Source: CBDFGQ01 sp965247295
GTDB taxonomy: Bacteria > Chloroflexota > Dehalococcoidia > Lucifugimonadales > JAGWBF01
NCBI GenBank assembly: GCA_965247295.1
Contig: CBDFGQ010000006.1
Location: 124,001-188,000 of the forward strand
DNA length: 64,000 nucleotides
Direction: 5' to 3'
Shown here: piece by piece, positions 28,215 to 37,458 of the stretch
How positions within the stretch are numbered: position 1 is the first letter of the stretch
Layout: each line of letters starts with the position of its first letter
Position numbers and translations under genes: made by a program
The notes under the pieces: generated by a model
Databases searched by the model: none
Seen by the model: only the letters and a program-made list of their open reading frames with translations
Told to the model about the DNA's origin: nothing

Positions 28215-29183
28215 ATGACTACCGTGGGCACAGCGAAATACACCTACAAGCTGGAGCCAGACTGGGGCACACCTCCCCCCGGGACAGCGTTTGGCCCCAT
28301 TACCGGGGTGGCCACAGATTCCGAGAACCGGGTGTTCCTGCTCCAACAGTACGTGGACCCGCCGGTGCTGGTCTGCGACCAGGAGGGAAACTTCCTCAGC
28401 TCCTGGGGCAATGGGGCCTTCGTCCGGCCCCACCTTATCCACATCGCCGATGACGTCGTGTACATTAGCGAGAGCGCGGACTCCATGGTCATGACATACA
28501 CGCTGGATGGCAAGCCCCTTGTACTGTTGGGTCGCCGGGGCGTGCACTCGGACGTAGGGACCGACGAATACGGGGCATTGGTGCCTCGGGCTGGTGGCCC
28601 CTTCAATCGCCCGGCCAAGGTGGTCCCAGGGCCTTCAGGGGACCTGTATGTTGCTGACGGCGAGAGGAACTGCCGGGTCCACCGGTTCTCCTCGGATGGA
28701 CACCTCGTGGCCTCCTGGGGCGAGCCCGGCAAGACGGCTCCCGGTCAATTCCACCTGGTCCACGGCCTCTTGGTGGATAAAGACGGCCGGGTCTACGTGT
28801 GTGACCGGGAAAACAGCCGAGTCCAGGTGTTTACCGCCGATGGCCAGTACATCACCAGTTGGACCGATTTACGCCCGCCCTGTGATGTCGTCGTCGACCG
28901 GGAAGGCGTGTTCTACGTCAGCCAGCTTGCCTTGAACGCTACGCATCGCTACGAAGGCTATCCGCCACCCGCGGGAACCGGCAGCGCCCTCCAGGACTCG
29001 GAGGGAAGGCGCACCGTGCTTCAAGGAGGGGCGCCCCAGGTCAGCGTGCTGGACAGGGATGGCGTGGTGCTGGCCAGCTGGGACTCCCGCTCCGGCCATG
29101 GGCTATGCGTGGACTCACGGGGAGACATATATCTGGCCCTGGAGGACGACAAGAGCGTGGACAAATACATCCGCCAGGGATAG
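28215..29183 (+). CDS. NHL-repeat beta-propeller protein
   Basis: 322 aa from the ATG at 28215, with AGGAGG eight bases upstream. Repeated blades follow the pattern GDLYVADGERNCRVHRFSxDGxxVASWG, with Asp-x-x-Gly and RVxVF motifs; about six blades cover the protein. No signal peptide. Such propellers bind ligands or partner proteins. A paralogue lies at 36451-37284 with the same N-terminal pattern (KYTY/YVYE, then a GVATDSENRVF-type blade). Exact role unknown. Confidence 0.85.
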   Translation: MTTVGTAKYTYKLEPDWGTPPPGTAFGPITGVATDSENRVFLLQQYVDPPVLVCDQEGNFLSSWGNGAFVRPHLIHIADDVVYISESADSMVMTYTLDGKPLVLLGRRGVHSDVGTDEYGALVPRAGGPFNRPAKVVPGPSGDLYVADGERNCRVHRFSSDGHLVASWGEPGKTAPGQFHLVHGLLVDKDGRVYVCDRENSRVQVFTADGQYITSWTDLRPPCDVVVDREGVFYVSQLALNATHRYEGYPPPAGTGSALQDSEGRRTVLQGGAPQVSVLDRDGVVLASWDSRSGHGLCVDSRGDIYLALEDDKSVDKYIRQG

Positions 29184-29272
29184 ACGCGCTCTACTGAAAT
29201 CTCCTCAGGCAGGACGTGCAAGCTGGTGGGTCGCACTGAGCAGGGGGGCAAAGGTTTACCTGAGGGCAGCCG

Positions 29273-30244
29273 GTGAGAGCCTTCATTACCGGGGCTACGG
29301 GTTTCATCGGGAGTCACGTGGCCACCAAGTTGGCCCAGTCCGGGCACGAGTTGCACTGCCTTGTCAGGAGTACCAGCGACGTTGAGCGTCTCAGGGAGCT
29401 GGGGGCCACGCTGTGTGTGGGGGACCTAAACGACAGGGCCTCCCAACTGGAAGCCATGGTGGGCTGCCATTGGGTGGTCAACCTGGCCGGCATCTATTCC
29501 TACTGGGAGCCCAATAAGCGTGCCTACGCCGATGTCAACGTGCTGGGCACTCGCAACGTCATGGAGTGCGCTCTGGAGGCGGGTGTCTCCAAGGTCTTGC
29601 ACGTGAGCACCGCATCGGTTTACGGAACGCCCAGGGACGACCCCTTCAGCGAAGTGAGTCCGGTGGGCCCAGTCCGCTTCAGTGAGTACGCGCGGACCAA
29701 ATATGAGGGAGAGCTGGCTGCCTGGGAATTGTACGAAAGAAGAGGCCTGCCTCTGGTCGTGATATACCCCGGCGCCGTCCTGGGGCCGGGCGATGATAAA
29801 CCCACGGGCCAATACATCGTGGCACTGCTCCGTCGCCGGCTGCCGGCGATCTCTTTGGAGGGTGCGGTCCTTACTTACGTGCACGTGAGGGATGTGGCCG
29901 AGGCGATTGTCCAGGCACTGGAGAAGCAGGACAACGTTGGTGAGAGATATCTGGTGGGCAAGCATCAGCTGTCGCTGGGTGACTTTAGCCGGATGGTCAG
30001 CGAAATATCCGGGGGTCCCCTACCCAAGGTACGGCTTCCTGATTTCCTGCTGGCGGTGAATGCGCTGCTGTTGACCGGGCTGGCCAGCATGGTCAAGGTG
30101 CCGCCTATCTGGGGAATGTCCCTGGACAAGGTGAGAACGACCAGAGCGGGGTACAGGTTCGATGGAAGCAAGGCGGAGAGGGAGCTGGGGATAACGTACA
30201 CCCCTATCCGGACGGCGCTGGAGGAAGCCATCGCATCCTATTGA
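29273..30244 (+). CDS. NAD-dependent epimerase/dehydratase (extended SDR)
   Basis: 323 aa. N-terminal GATGFIGSHVA binds NAD(P), VSTASVYG is the substrate-side strand, and YARTKYEGE provides the catalytic Tyr-x-x-x-Lys. GTG start at 29273. Such enzymes act on nucleotide sugars, hopanoid-type precursors or dihydroflavonol-like carbonyls; the C-terminal segment LLLTGLASMVKVPPIWGMS is hydrophobic, as in the dihydroflavonol-reductase group. Confidence 0.9.
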   Translation: MRAFITGATGFIGSHVATKLAQSGHELHCLVRSTSDVERLRELGATLCVGDLNDRASQLEAMVGCHWVVNLAGIYSYWEPNKRAYADVNVLGTRNVMECALEAGVSKVLHVSTASVYGTPRDDPFSEVSPVGPVRFSEYARTKYEGELAAWELYERRGLPLVVIYPGAVLGPGDDKPTGQYIVALLRRRLPAISLEGAVLTYVHVRDVAEAIVQALEKQDNVGERYLVGKHQLSLGDFSRMVSEISGGPLPKVRLPDFLLAVNALLLTGLASMVKVPPIWGMSLDKVRTTRAGYRFDGSKAERELGITYTPIRTALEEAIASY

Positions 30245-30376
30245 ACGGCTAGTAGCTAACCTGGCTACATGTTTAACGATCCCGGCGGGACCGAAGGTCG
30301 GGGTGAGGGTTCCAAACCCCTCCAGACCATTCGTCCTTCCTGGAAGGACTAAGGGTTACAGCTAGAATATCCGCAC

Positions 30377-31519
30377 ATGGGGCAGAAGTCGGTGAACGAT
30401 AGTGCCAGCCAGTCGGCCGAGCCATTGCCGCCGGGTGAACCCGCCCTTTTCCGTTGGTATCCTGGAATTCGTGGGAGCCTCCCCTGGGTGGCCCTGACTC
30501 CGGGCCCTTCACCGGTACATCCCCTGACCAACCTCGGACGTGAGCTGGGGATAGGACAGCTATGGGTCAAGAGGGACGACCGTTGCGGCCTCTGGTATGG
30601 AGGAAACAAGCCCCGCAAGCTGGAGTTCCTGCTGGGCCATGCCTTGGCCCGAAAGGCGAGGACACTCATTACCTTTGGGGCCCTGGGCAGCAACCACACG
30701 TTGGCAACGGCCATCTGTGCACGCAGCTTGGGCCTCCGGGCCGTGCTCGTACTGGTCCCCCAACCCCTCAGCGACAGCGTCCGCCGGAACCTGCTCCTTG
30801 CCCACGCCCAGGGCGCAAAGCTGGTCTACGCCGGGGGACGCCCGGGTGCGGTCTTCGCGGCGATTCGCCAGTGGACGAGGTACACGGTCGGCAGCCTTGG
30901 GCGACCACCTTGCGTGGTCCCGCCCGGCGGTTCTTCACCCCTGGGTTGCCTGGGCTACGTCAACGCGGCCCTGGAGCTGGCCGACCAGGTAAAGGCGGGA
31001 GAGGTTCCCGCTCCGGACGATATCTTTGTCCCCGTGGGGTCCAACGGCACCATGGCGGGCCTGGAGGTAGGCCTGAGGCTGGCGGGTTTGAAATCCCGGG
31101 TCGTGGGCGTACGGGTCAGCGACCGTCTCCCCGTGAACGTGCGGGCCGTGGCCAGGCTTGCCAACCGGTGCTGGTCGCTTGTCGATAACCGGCTGCCAGA
31201 GCTGCCCCGGGTTCGCGTAGATCCCGTTGACATCGTGCTGTGGGATGGCTATCTTGGTAGGGGCTACGGCTTGCCCACGCCGGAAGCCGAGCGGGCGGTT
31301 CGCCTGATGGATGAGCGCGAAGGCATCACGCTGGACCAGGTGTACACTGGCAAGACCCTGGCAGCCCTGGTTGACGCGGCAAGGGACCCAGCGTTCGGTG
31401 GACGGAGGGTCCTTTTCTGGAATACTTACAATTCCCTGCCCCTCGGGGGCCTCCTCCCCCAGGGCTACGACTATCGAGTTCTCCCTCCCAGGTTCCATTC
31501 CATATTCCAGGAGCGTTGA
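30377..31519 (+). CDS. PLP-dependent D-cysteine desulfhydrase/ACC-deaminase-like enzyme
   Basis: 380 aa. LWVKRDDRCGLWYGGNKPRK contains the PLP lysine (about residue 78) in the family pattern GGNKxRK; GALGSNHTLATAICA binds the substrate carboxylate, and PVGSNGTMAGLEVGLRLAG is the phosphate-binding loop. Tryptophan-synthase-beta fold. Ends with TGATG overlap into the next gene, so the three genes 30377-33469 form an operon. The natural substrate (D-cysteine, ACC or another amino acid) cannot be told by eye. No good ribosome site at the chosen ATG. Confidence 0.85.
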   Translation: MGQKSVNDSASQSAEPLPPGEPALFRWYPGIRGSLPWVALTPGPSPVHPLTNLGRELGIGQLWVKRDDRCGLWYGGNKPRKLEFLLGHALARKARTLITFGALGSNHTLATAICARSLGLRAVLVLVPQPLSDSVRRNLLLAHAQGAKLVYAGGRPGAVFAAIRQWTRYTVGSLGRPPCVVPPGGSSPLGCLGYVNAALELADQVKAGEVPAPDDIFVPVGSNGTMAGLEVGLRLAGLKSRVVGVRVSDRLPVNVRAVARLANRCWSLVDNRLPELPRVRVDPVDIVLWDGYLGRGYGLPTPEAERAVRLMDEREGITLDQVYTGKTLAALVDAARDPAFGGRRVLFWNTYNSLPLGGLLPQGYDYRVLPPRFHSIFQER

Positions 31520-31932
31520 TGTCCTCAGGGTTAGGCTTCTTCACGCCCAGGGAGTGCCAGATTCTGGAGGCCATGGCGGCGCGCATGGTCGGGACCGCTC
31601 TGGTGGCTACGGCTGCGGGCCAGTTCTCTGATGCCGTGCACACAATGGACACCTACGCGGGCGGCCTGCCGCCTGGGTTGCGGGCCCAGCTTCGGAGCGC
31701 CCTTCGGTTCTTTCAGTGGGGCCCCATTCTGTTCTCTGGCAGACCCCGTCCTTTTACCCGACTCTCCATCCGCCAGCAGGAAGCCTACATCCGTACGTGG
31801 GCCGAGAGCCGCCTGAAGGTGCGAAGGAGGGTATTTCGCGCTCTGAGGGATCTGGCGTTCCTGGGATGCTACAGCCAGCCGGGACTGAGGGAGCTCATCG
31901 GCCACACGGAAGACAGGCTGGGAGGCGCATGA
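31519..31932 (+). CDS. Small subunit of a GMC-type dehydrogenase (gluconate-2-dehydrogenase subunit 3-like)
   Basis: 137 aa from the ATG at 31519 (AGGAG seven bases before), overlapping the stop of the PLP gene. FFTPRECQILEAMAARMV resembles the helical start of gluconate 2-dehydrogenase subunit 3, which stabilises the flavoprotein subunit. The GMC oxidoreductase starts 2 bp after its stop. No Tat signal is visible, unlike classical subunit 3. Confidence 0.6.
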   Translation: MSSGLGFFTPRECQILEAMAARMVGTALVATAAGQFSDAVHTMDTYAGGLPPGLRAQLRSALRFFQWGPILFSGRPRPFTRLSIRQQEAYIRTWAESRLKVRRRVFRALRDLAFLGCYSQPGLRELIGHTEDRLGGA

Positions 31933-31933
31933 G

Positions 31934-33469
31934 GTGATCATCCGGGGATCTGATATCAGGGAGGACCGTATCGAGACTGCCGACGTTGCCGTCGTGGGCT
32001 CCGGAGCCGGCGGTGCCGTGGCCGCCAAGGAGCTGGCGGAGGCCGGCCGCACGGTGGTGGTGCTTGAAGCCGGCGGTTATCACGATCCGTCAGAGCTCAC
32101 CCGCCGCGAGCCGGAGATGCTTCAGCGGCTCTTCTGGGATGGTGGCATGCGGGGCACCCACGACGGCTCGATCCTGGTGTACCAGGGCCAGGGAGTGGGC
32201 GGCTCTACGGTGCACAACCTGTGCTTCGCCGTGGATACGCCCGACGCGATATTGGAGAGTTGGGCGTCAGAGTGCGGGATCGGAGACCTCTCGCCGGCGG
32301 ACCTGGCGCCTTCCCTGGAGCGGGTGAAGGCAACGCTGGGCGTCAGGCCGATCCAGGAAGAGCAGATCAATACCCCCAACCAGCTCGTCCGCCGGAGCAG
32401 CCAGGCGCTGGGATGGCACGGGGATGTGCAGTCTCACAACCGGGGGCCGTGCCCGGATTGTTCGGCCGGGTGCGTGCTGGGGTGCCCCAACTCCGGGCCT
32501 GGGACGGGAAAGCAGAGCATGGCCGTGACCTACGTTCCTCGGGCCCTGGAGGCCGGCGCCCGCCTGTACACTCACGCCTTGGCCGAGGCCATTCGCTCGG
32601 AAGCCGGGCGCGTGACTGGGGTGGAGGCCCGCATAATGTCTGCCGATGGCAGGCCTGCCTACAGGCTCACCGTCCGCTGCAAGGCGGTGGTCCTGTCCTC
32701 CGGCGCCATAAACTCGCCTCAGCTCTGGTTGAACAGCCGCCTGCCCGATCCTGGACACCAGGTCGGGCAGAACCTTCACCTCCATCCCGCCGTCTTCGTG
32801 GCCGGCATCTTCGACGAGGCGATCGAACCATATCAGGGCATCCCCCACAGCTACTATATCGACCAGTTCCTGGACCTGGAGGGTTCCGGCACGGGCTACA
32901 TCCTCATGCCCATCTTCGGCCCGCCGGTCCTGGTGGCGGCCAGCCTGCCCTCCTTCGGCCAGGAGCACTGGGAGCTGATGCGTCGCTACCGCCACATGGC
33001 TGCCATGCTGGTCCTGCTCCACGACCGGTCATCGGGCCGGGTGACTGTAGACCGGCGGGGTTACCCGGTGATTCGATACCGCCTCTGTCGTGCAGACCGG
33101 GACCTGTTGGTAGAGGGTATGGTCCACTGCGCCCAGCTACTGTTCGCCGCCGGCGCCAGGCAAGTCATCGTGCCCTACACGCGCCGGGTGGAGATAGCAC
33201 GAGCGGCTGACCTGGATGTGATCCGCAGGCGGGGCATCGTGGAGAACGACATCCTCGTGGCGTCCAGCCATCCCCAGAGTACGTTACGGATGGGGGCCGA
33301 TCCCCGTCGCTCGGTGGTGGATTCCGACGGGCGGGCGCATTCCCTTCGCGGTCTCTACGTGGCCGATGCCAGCCTTTTTCCAACGTCCGTCGGCGTTCCC
33401 CCGACCCTGACCATTGCCGCCATGGCCGATCGGGTAGCCCGCCACCTGTCCCAGAGCTGGCCGCCATGA
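31934..33469 (+). CDS. GMC-family FAD-dependent oxidoreductase
   Basis: 511 aa. ADVAVVGSGAGGAVAAKELA is the dinucleotide-binding loop, VYQGQGVGGSTVHN the GMC signature 1 region, SSGAINSPQLWLN signature 2, and SSHPQSTLRMG carries the catalytic His. A cysteine-rich insert (CPDCSAGCVLGCP, about residues 175-190) is characteristic of the long-chain alcohol-oxidase-like branch and could bind an Fe-S cluster. It is predicted to oxidise an alcohol or sugar, with the preceding small protein as partner. Confidence 0.92.
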   Translation: MIIRGSDIREDRIETADVAVVGSGAGGAVAAKELAEAGRTVVVLEAGGYHDPSELTRREPEMLQRLFWDGGMRGTHDGSILVYQGQGVGGSTVHNLCFAVDTPDAILESWASECGIGDLSPADLAPSLERVKATLGVRPIQEEQINTPNQLVRRSSQALGWHGDVQSHNRGPCPDCSAGCVLGCPNSGPGTGKQSMAVTYVPRALEAGARLYTHALAEAIRSEAGRVTGVEARIMSADGRPAYRLTVRCKAVVLSSGAINSPQLWLNSRLPDPGHQVGQNLHLHPAVFVAGIFDEAIEPYQGIPHSYYIDQFLDLEGSGTGYILMPIFGPPVLVAASLPSFGQEHWELMRRYRHMAAMLVLLHDRSSGRVTVDRRGYPVIRYRLCRADRDLLVEGMVHCAQLLFAAGARQVIVPYTRRVEIARAADLDVIRRRGIVENDILVASSHPQSTLRMGADPRRSVVDSDGRAHSLRGLYVADASLFPTSVGVPPTLTIAAMADRVARHLSQSWPP

Positions 33470-33538
33470 CACGGCCTCGGGAACAAATTGCGGCCACCGC
33501 ACGTCTTACTGCTTAGGACTAGATAAAGGAGGCTACCG

Positions 33539-34753
33539 ATGGCAAAGCTCATGGTACTGCTTGCAGTGATGGGGTCCCTGATCTTGGTCGCCTGTGGGAG
33601 TGGGAAGGCCAGCGCAACTAACGCGGCTTTCGAGGGCCAGGGAGCGGAAGTAATAAGAGAGGTCGAGGTGGTGGTGGAAAAAGAAGTAATAAGAGAGGTC
33701 GAGGTGGTGGTGGAAAAAGAGGTAATGAAGGAGATGGCCGTCGGAGCACGGGCGCCGATTGCGAAGATGGCGCCATCCGCTGCTATGGACCAGTCCGCAT
33801 CTTCCTCCGTGAACCTGGAGATCGCGGAAAGGAAGGTCATCTCAAGGGCCTCCATCGCCCTCGAGGTGGAGGTGGTGGAGGAGGCCACTAGGGAGGTGCG
33901 GCTGATAGCCGAGGGCCTTGGTGGCTTCGTAGAGCAGCTGTCCACCTCGGGCGAGCCCGAGCGGCAGCGAGCTTCCCTCACCGTACGCGTGCCCCAGTCC
34001 CAGTTCTTCGCGGCCCTGGACAGCATCTCCGCCCTGGGAGAGGTGCGCGACCAGAACGTGGGCTCCGAGGACGTGTCCGAGCAGTTCATCGACCTGGAGG
34101 CCCGCCTGAAAAGCTCCCTCAGGGAGGAGAAGAGCCTCCTTTCCCTCTTGGAAAGGGCTGAAAAGGTGAGTGAGGTCCTGACCATCGAGCGGGAGCTCTC
34201 CCGAGTACGGTCCCAGGTCGAGCGGCTTCAGGGCCAGCTAAATTTTCTCCAGCGACGGGTGGACCTGGCCACCATCAGCGTTTCTCTGTTTTCTCCACAC
34301 CAAGACACGCCTGAGCCGCCCTCGGCTTCCCTCACCTTGGAGGTATCGGACGTCACGGGAAGCGTGGAGCGGGTAAAGTCCCTGGTAGCTTCCCTGGATG
34401 GAAAACTGGATAGGGTCTTCATCTCCGTGAGCGAGGGCAAGGAAAGGGCCGAAGTTACCCTGCGGATTTTCATCCCCGACTTTGACCGGTCGCTGGCCTC
34501 CATAGAGGGCGAGGGGCGGGTCAAGACCAAGCAGCTACAGGAGGGCACTGCGCCCAGCGGCGGGGACGCGAAGATGCCCAGGGAGCCCAACGCCCGAATC
34601 GAAGCCTCATTTCTGGAGGTGGAAGACGGGATTGATACCCGCCTGGTCATAGCCATCGCGGCGCCCACGGGGGGAGTGGCCCTGGCGGCGCTGCTGGGCC
34701 TGCTACTCTACGTTACCTACCGGGCAGGGCGGCGTCGCGCCAGAGCATCTTAG
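33539..34753 (+). CDS. DUF4349-type lipoprotein
   Basis: 404 aa. Lipobox LVAC (Cys about residue 19), a short tandem repeat (two 36-nt units encoding VIREVEVVVEKE, 33650-33721), a DUF4349 domain (ISRASIALEVEVVEEATREV, LTVRVPQSQFFAALDSI, EDVSEQFIDLEARLKS, then a coiled coil and RRVDLATISVSLF), and a C-terminal membrane helix (VALAALLGLLLYVTYRA) with a basic tail. Membrane-attached at both ends; function unknown. RBS AAAGGAGG before the ATG. Confidence 0.85.
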   Translation: MAKLMVLLAVMGSLILVACGSGKASATNAAFEGQGAEVIREVEVVVEKEVIREVEVVVEKEVMKEMAVGARAPIAKMAPSAAMDQSASSSVNLEIAERKVISRASIALEVEVVEEATREVRLIAEGLGGFVEQLSTSGEPERQRASLTVRVPQSQFFAALDSISALGEVRDQNVGSEDVSEQFIDLEARLKSSLREEKSLLSLLERAEKVSEVLTIERELSRVRSQVERLQGQLNFLQRRVDLATISVSLFSPHQDTPEPPSASLTLEVSDVTGSVERVKSLVASLDGKLDRVFISVSEGKERAEVTLRIFIPDFDRSLASIEGEGRVKTKQLQEGTAPSGGDAKMPREPNARIEASFLEVEDGIDTRLVIAIAAPTGGVALAALLGLLLYVTYRAGRRRARAS

Positions 34754-34916
34754 GCCCGATGGCAATGATGGCTGCGGGATGCATAGCTGGCCCAGGCATA
34801 ACGCGGGTGTATCCCAAAAAGCGTTTCGCCTTACCCTTTCCCGCAGCCTCGTAAATCGGGCAGGGTGGCCGCCACGACAGTGGTTGCCACCCTCTTCGCG
34901 GCTGGCGCATCCAAGG

Positions 34917-36105
34917 TTAGGGCTTCTTCTTCCCTGCGCTGCCTGCATCGAAGATGGCCTTGATCTCGTCGTCGGACAAGGCGCGGTTGAAGATCGCGAG
35001 TTCGTCGATTAGGCCCGAGAATTCCTCACCACTCTGAAACGCAAACTGTCCAATATTGGACACTGTAGGATTGCTCATCGGCTGCACAGCTGCATTGTTC
35101 TGATCCATCAGAACCCCATTCACATACAGCGACATTGTATCGGCCTGCCACACTGCTGCAACGAGCACCCACACCCCATTCGACCACGCACTGGTGACCA
35201 CGGCAGGAGGTGTAAAACTAGATCCAATCTTCGCGGCTATTCTTCCATCAGGACTGCCAGGTCTCGTATCAATATTGATTGTCAATCGGCGGTCGATTTC
35301 CGTCCCAAAAGAAATGGGTACATGTTCTCTCGCCTCGGCAATATCCGGTTTTACCCACATTACGACCGTTCCCTGAGTAGAATCAGGCAAATTATTTACC
35401 CCAGTATTCACATAATCGTCCACGCCATCGAAACTGAATGCCTGCCCAACCATGCCGGGGGCATAAGGTCGCGCCACCCATCAGGGTGCCGTCGTTGTCA
35501 CCCACGATATCGTTGGCGTTGCCATCGCCGGGCCACCAGCTCACCATGCCTGGCGGCGGTTGGACGCGGGGATGTACGCCCAGAGCCCCGAACACGGTAG
35601 TAAAGGCATGGTCCCCGAGTGTGATGCTCGGTTCCAGGCTGATCCGTATGTTGGCTCTCACCAGTTTTCCAGAGGCGATGGCTGTACCATCCAGTGCTTC
35701 GCAGACGTCGCCCAGGTGCCGGCCCGTGGCGATATCGAATAGGTCGGCGTTGATGTGGCCAATGGTTGTGCCGGCAGGATTTTCCACGGGCCCGCAGGGC
35801 TCTACGAGGGTCATGGTGTAGATGGACCTGTTCTCGATGTAGACCGTGGCCTCAGCGGGGACGGAGTCCCTCAAAGGCGGCGGCAACTTCCGCCCTATGT
35901 ACCCGAGGGACGCTACCGGCTGAGTCCCGGCGGGGTCGTGCCACAGTCCCAGGTTGTCACCGCTTATCACTACGGTCGAGTGGACGCTTACCGCGGCGGG
36001 CACTCCGTCGCTCGCCTGGTAGAATGTAACCGCCAGTGCTATGCCGGAGGCCACAAGAAAGGCCACGATCGCCAGGATAGAGCCCATCCACCGTCGCCGG
36101 GTCAT
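34917..36105 (-). pseudogene. Exported LamG-domain protein, frameshifted
   Basis: The 5' part (36105-about 35470) has an N-terminal export helix (SILAIVAFLVASGIALAVTFY) and a beta domain, and enters a LamG domain at PPGMVSWWPGDGNANDIVGDNDGT. Near 35462-35475 the frame shifts by one base (GCGACCTTATGCC carries an extra base compared with the expected reading), and the rest of the LamG domain (GMVGQAFSFDGVDDYVN ... LIDELAIFNRALSDDEIKA) continues in another frame to 34917. The C-terminus (DAGSAGKKKP) is nearly the same as that of 10114-12258, so both belong to one family of surface LamG proteins. Confidence 0.85.
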
Positions 36106-36288
36106 CGGCTTGATTCCTCATCCAACCGCTCGGGTATGCGCCCATCCAGCATTGAGGCGACTGTAGGCCGTGCCCGTAGCAATGTCAAGGCTATTGCGCG
36201 TGTGGAGGCAGCCTTGAAGAGGCGCGCTCTCCTTTATGGCGGTGCCGGTAAGGGAGAGGCAGCCGGTGAGTCGGTAGATATGTAGCGA

Positions 36289-36317
36289 TTGACGGAGTTC
36301 TGGAGCGTCGCTACAAT
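36289..36317 (+). promoter_or_regulatory. Promoter for the second NHL gene
   Basis: TTGACG (36289-36294), 17 bp, TACAAT (36312-36317), about 130 bp before the ATG at 36451. The rest of the 36106-36450 gap shows no gene. Confidence 0.6.
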
Positions 36318-36450
36318 CGTCAGCGTCAAGGGTGGTGGTTCCTCCGGGCGCCCTCGGCTTGGCATGGCAACTGTCGGCCAGACGGCCCTTATCCGTTCAC
36401 GGCCGGTTCCATCGGGGTGAAGATATCTTGGGGAAGGAGTGCGCGTAGAC

Positions 36451-37284
36451 ATGACCAAGCTGATCGCCGGCACCGGCGACTACGTATACGAGGTCATCAG
36501 GCCCTGGGGAGAGCTCCCCGCAGGCATGGAGTTCGGCATAGTAAGCCACGTGGCAGTGGACTCCCAGGACAGGGTGTACGCTTTCCAGCGCCAGGACCCT
36601 CCCATCGTCGTGTTCGACCGGGGCGGCAAGTACCTCGGCTCTTGGGGATCGGGCATGTTCTTGGACGCCCACGGCATATACATCAGCGCCGACGACCACA
36701 TCTACCTGGGCATCAGGGACGCCCATCAGGTGGTCAAGTGCACCCTGGATGGCAAGGTGGTAATGACCCTGGGCACGGCGGGGGTGCCCTCCTTTCAGGC
36801 TCCCTTCAACCACCCTGCTGATATCGCCGTCGGTCCCAACGGGGACATCTACGTAGCCGACGGCTACGGTAACTCCCGGGTCCACAGGTTCTCTGCCGAT
36901 GGCGCGCTGATCCTCTCGTGGGGCTCCCCAGGCAAGGGACCGGGCGAGTTCAGTGTCCCCCATGGCGTTTGGGTGGACCGGAACGAACGGGTCTACGTGG
37001 CTGACCGGGAGCACGGCCGGGTGCAGGTGTTCACTCCCGAGGGCGAGTTCATCGACCAGTGGACGGACTTCTTCCGGTGCACCGATGTCTACGTCGACGC
37101 CGATGGCGCCGTGTACGTCACGGACCTGATACCGAGGCTCAGCGTGTTTGATAGTAGCGGCAAGATGGTAGCCCGAGGCAGGCCCGTGCTGAACACTCCC
37201 CACGGCCTGTATGGGGACTCCCACGGCGACCTGTACTTCGCCGAGGCCAGCGCACGGCGGTTGTCCAAGCTCGTCCGGCAGTAG
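36451..37284 (+). CDS. NHL-repeat beta-propeller protein (paralogue of 28215-29183)
   Basis: 277 aa from the ATG at 36451 (GGAAGGAG upstream). Blades such as GDIYVADGYGNSRVHRFSADGALILSWG and RVYVADREHGRVQVF repeat through the protein. Compared with the paralogue it lacks about 45 residues near the C-terminus. No signal peptide. It stands before an amidohydrolase gene, as NHL proteins do elsewhere in such catabolic neighbourhoods. Confidence 0.85.
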   Translation: MTKLIAGTGDYVYEVIRPWGELPAGMEFGIVSHVAVDSQDRVYAFQRQDPPIVVFDRGGKYLGSWGSGMFLDAHGIYISADDHIYLGIRDAHQVVKCTLDGKVVMTLGTAGVPSFQAPFNHPADIAVGPNGDIYVADGYGNSRVHRFSADGALILSWGSPGKGPGEFSVPHGVWVDRNERVYVADREHGRVQVFTPEGEFIDQWTDFFRCTDVYVDADGAVYVTDLIPRLSVFDSSGKMVARGRPVLNTPHGLYGDSHGDLYFAEASARRLSKLVRQ

Positions 37285-37458
37285 AGCTACCGTTTATAGG
37301 TCGGGGCCCACTCGGCCTTGACGACCGCGAGCCCGATTCCCTGGCCTCGGGTTGCAACGGCCAGGCCACGATTGTGAAACGGTATCCCAGGTTCCCGGCA
37401 AAGATGGCCTTCTCTTCGGGCACTGCCATATTAAAGAAAGCTGCGCAGGGAGGTACTT

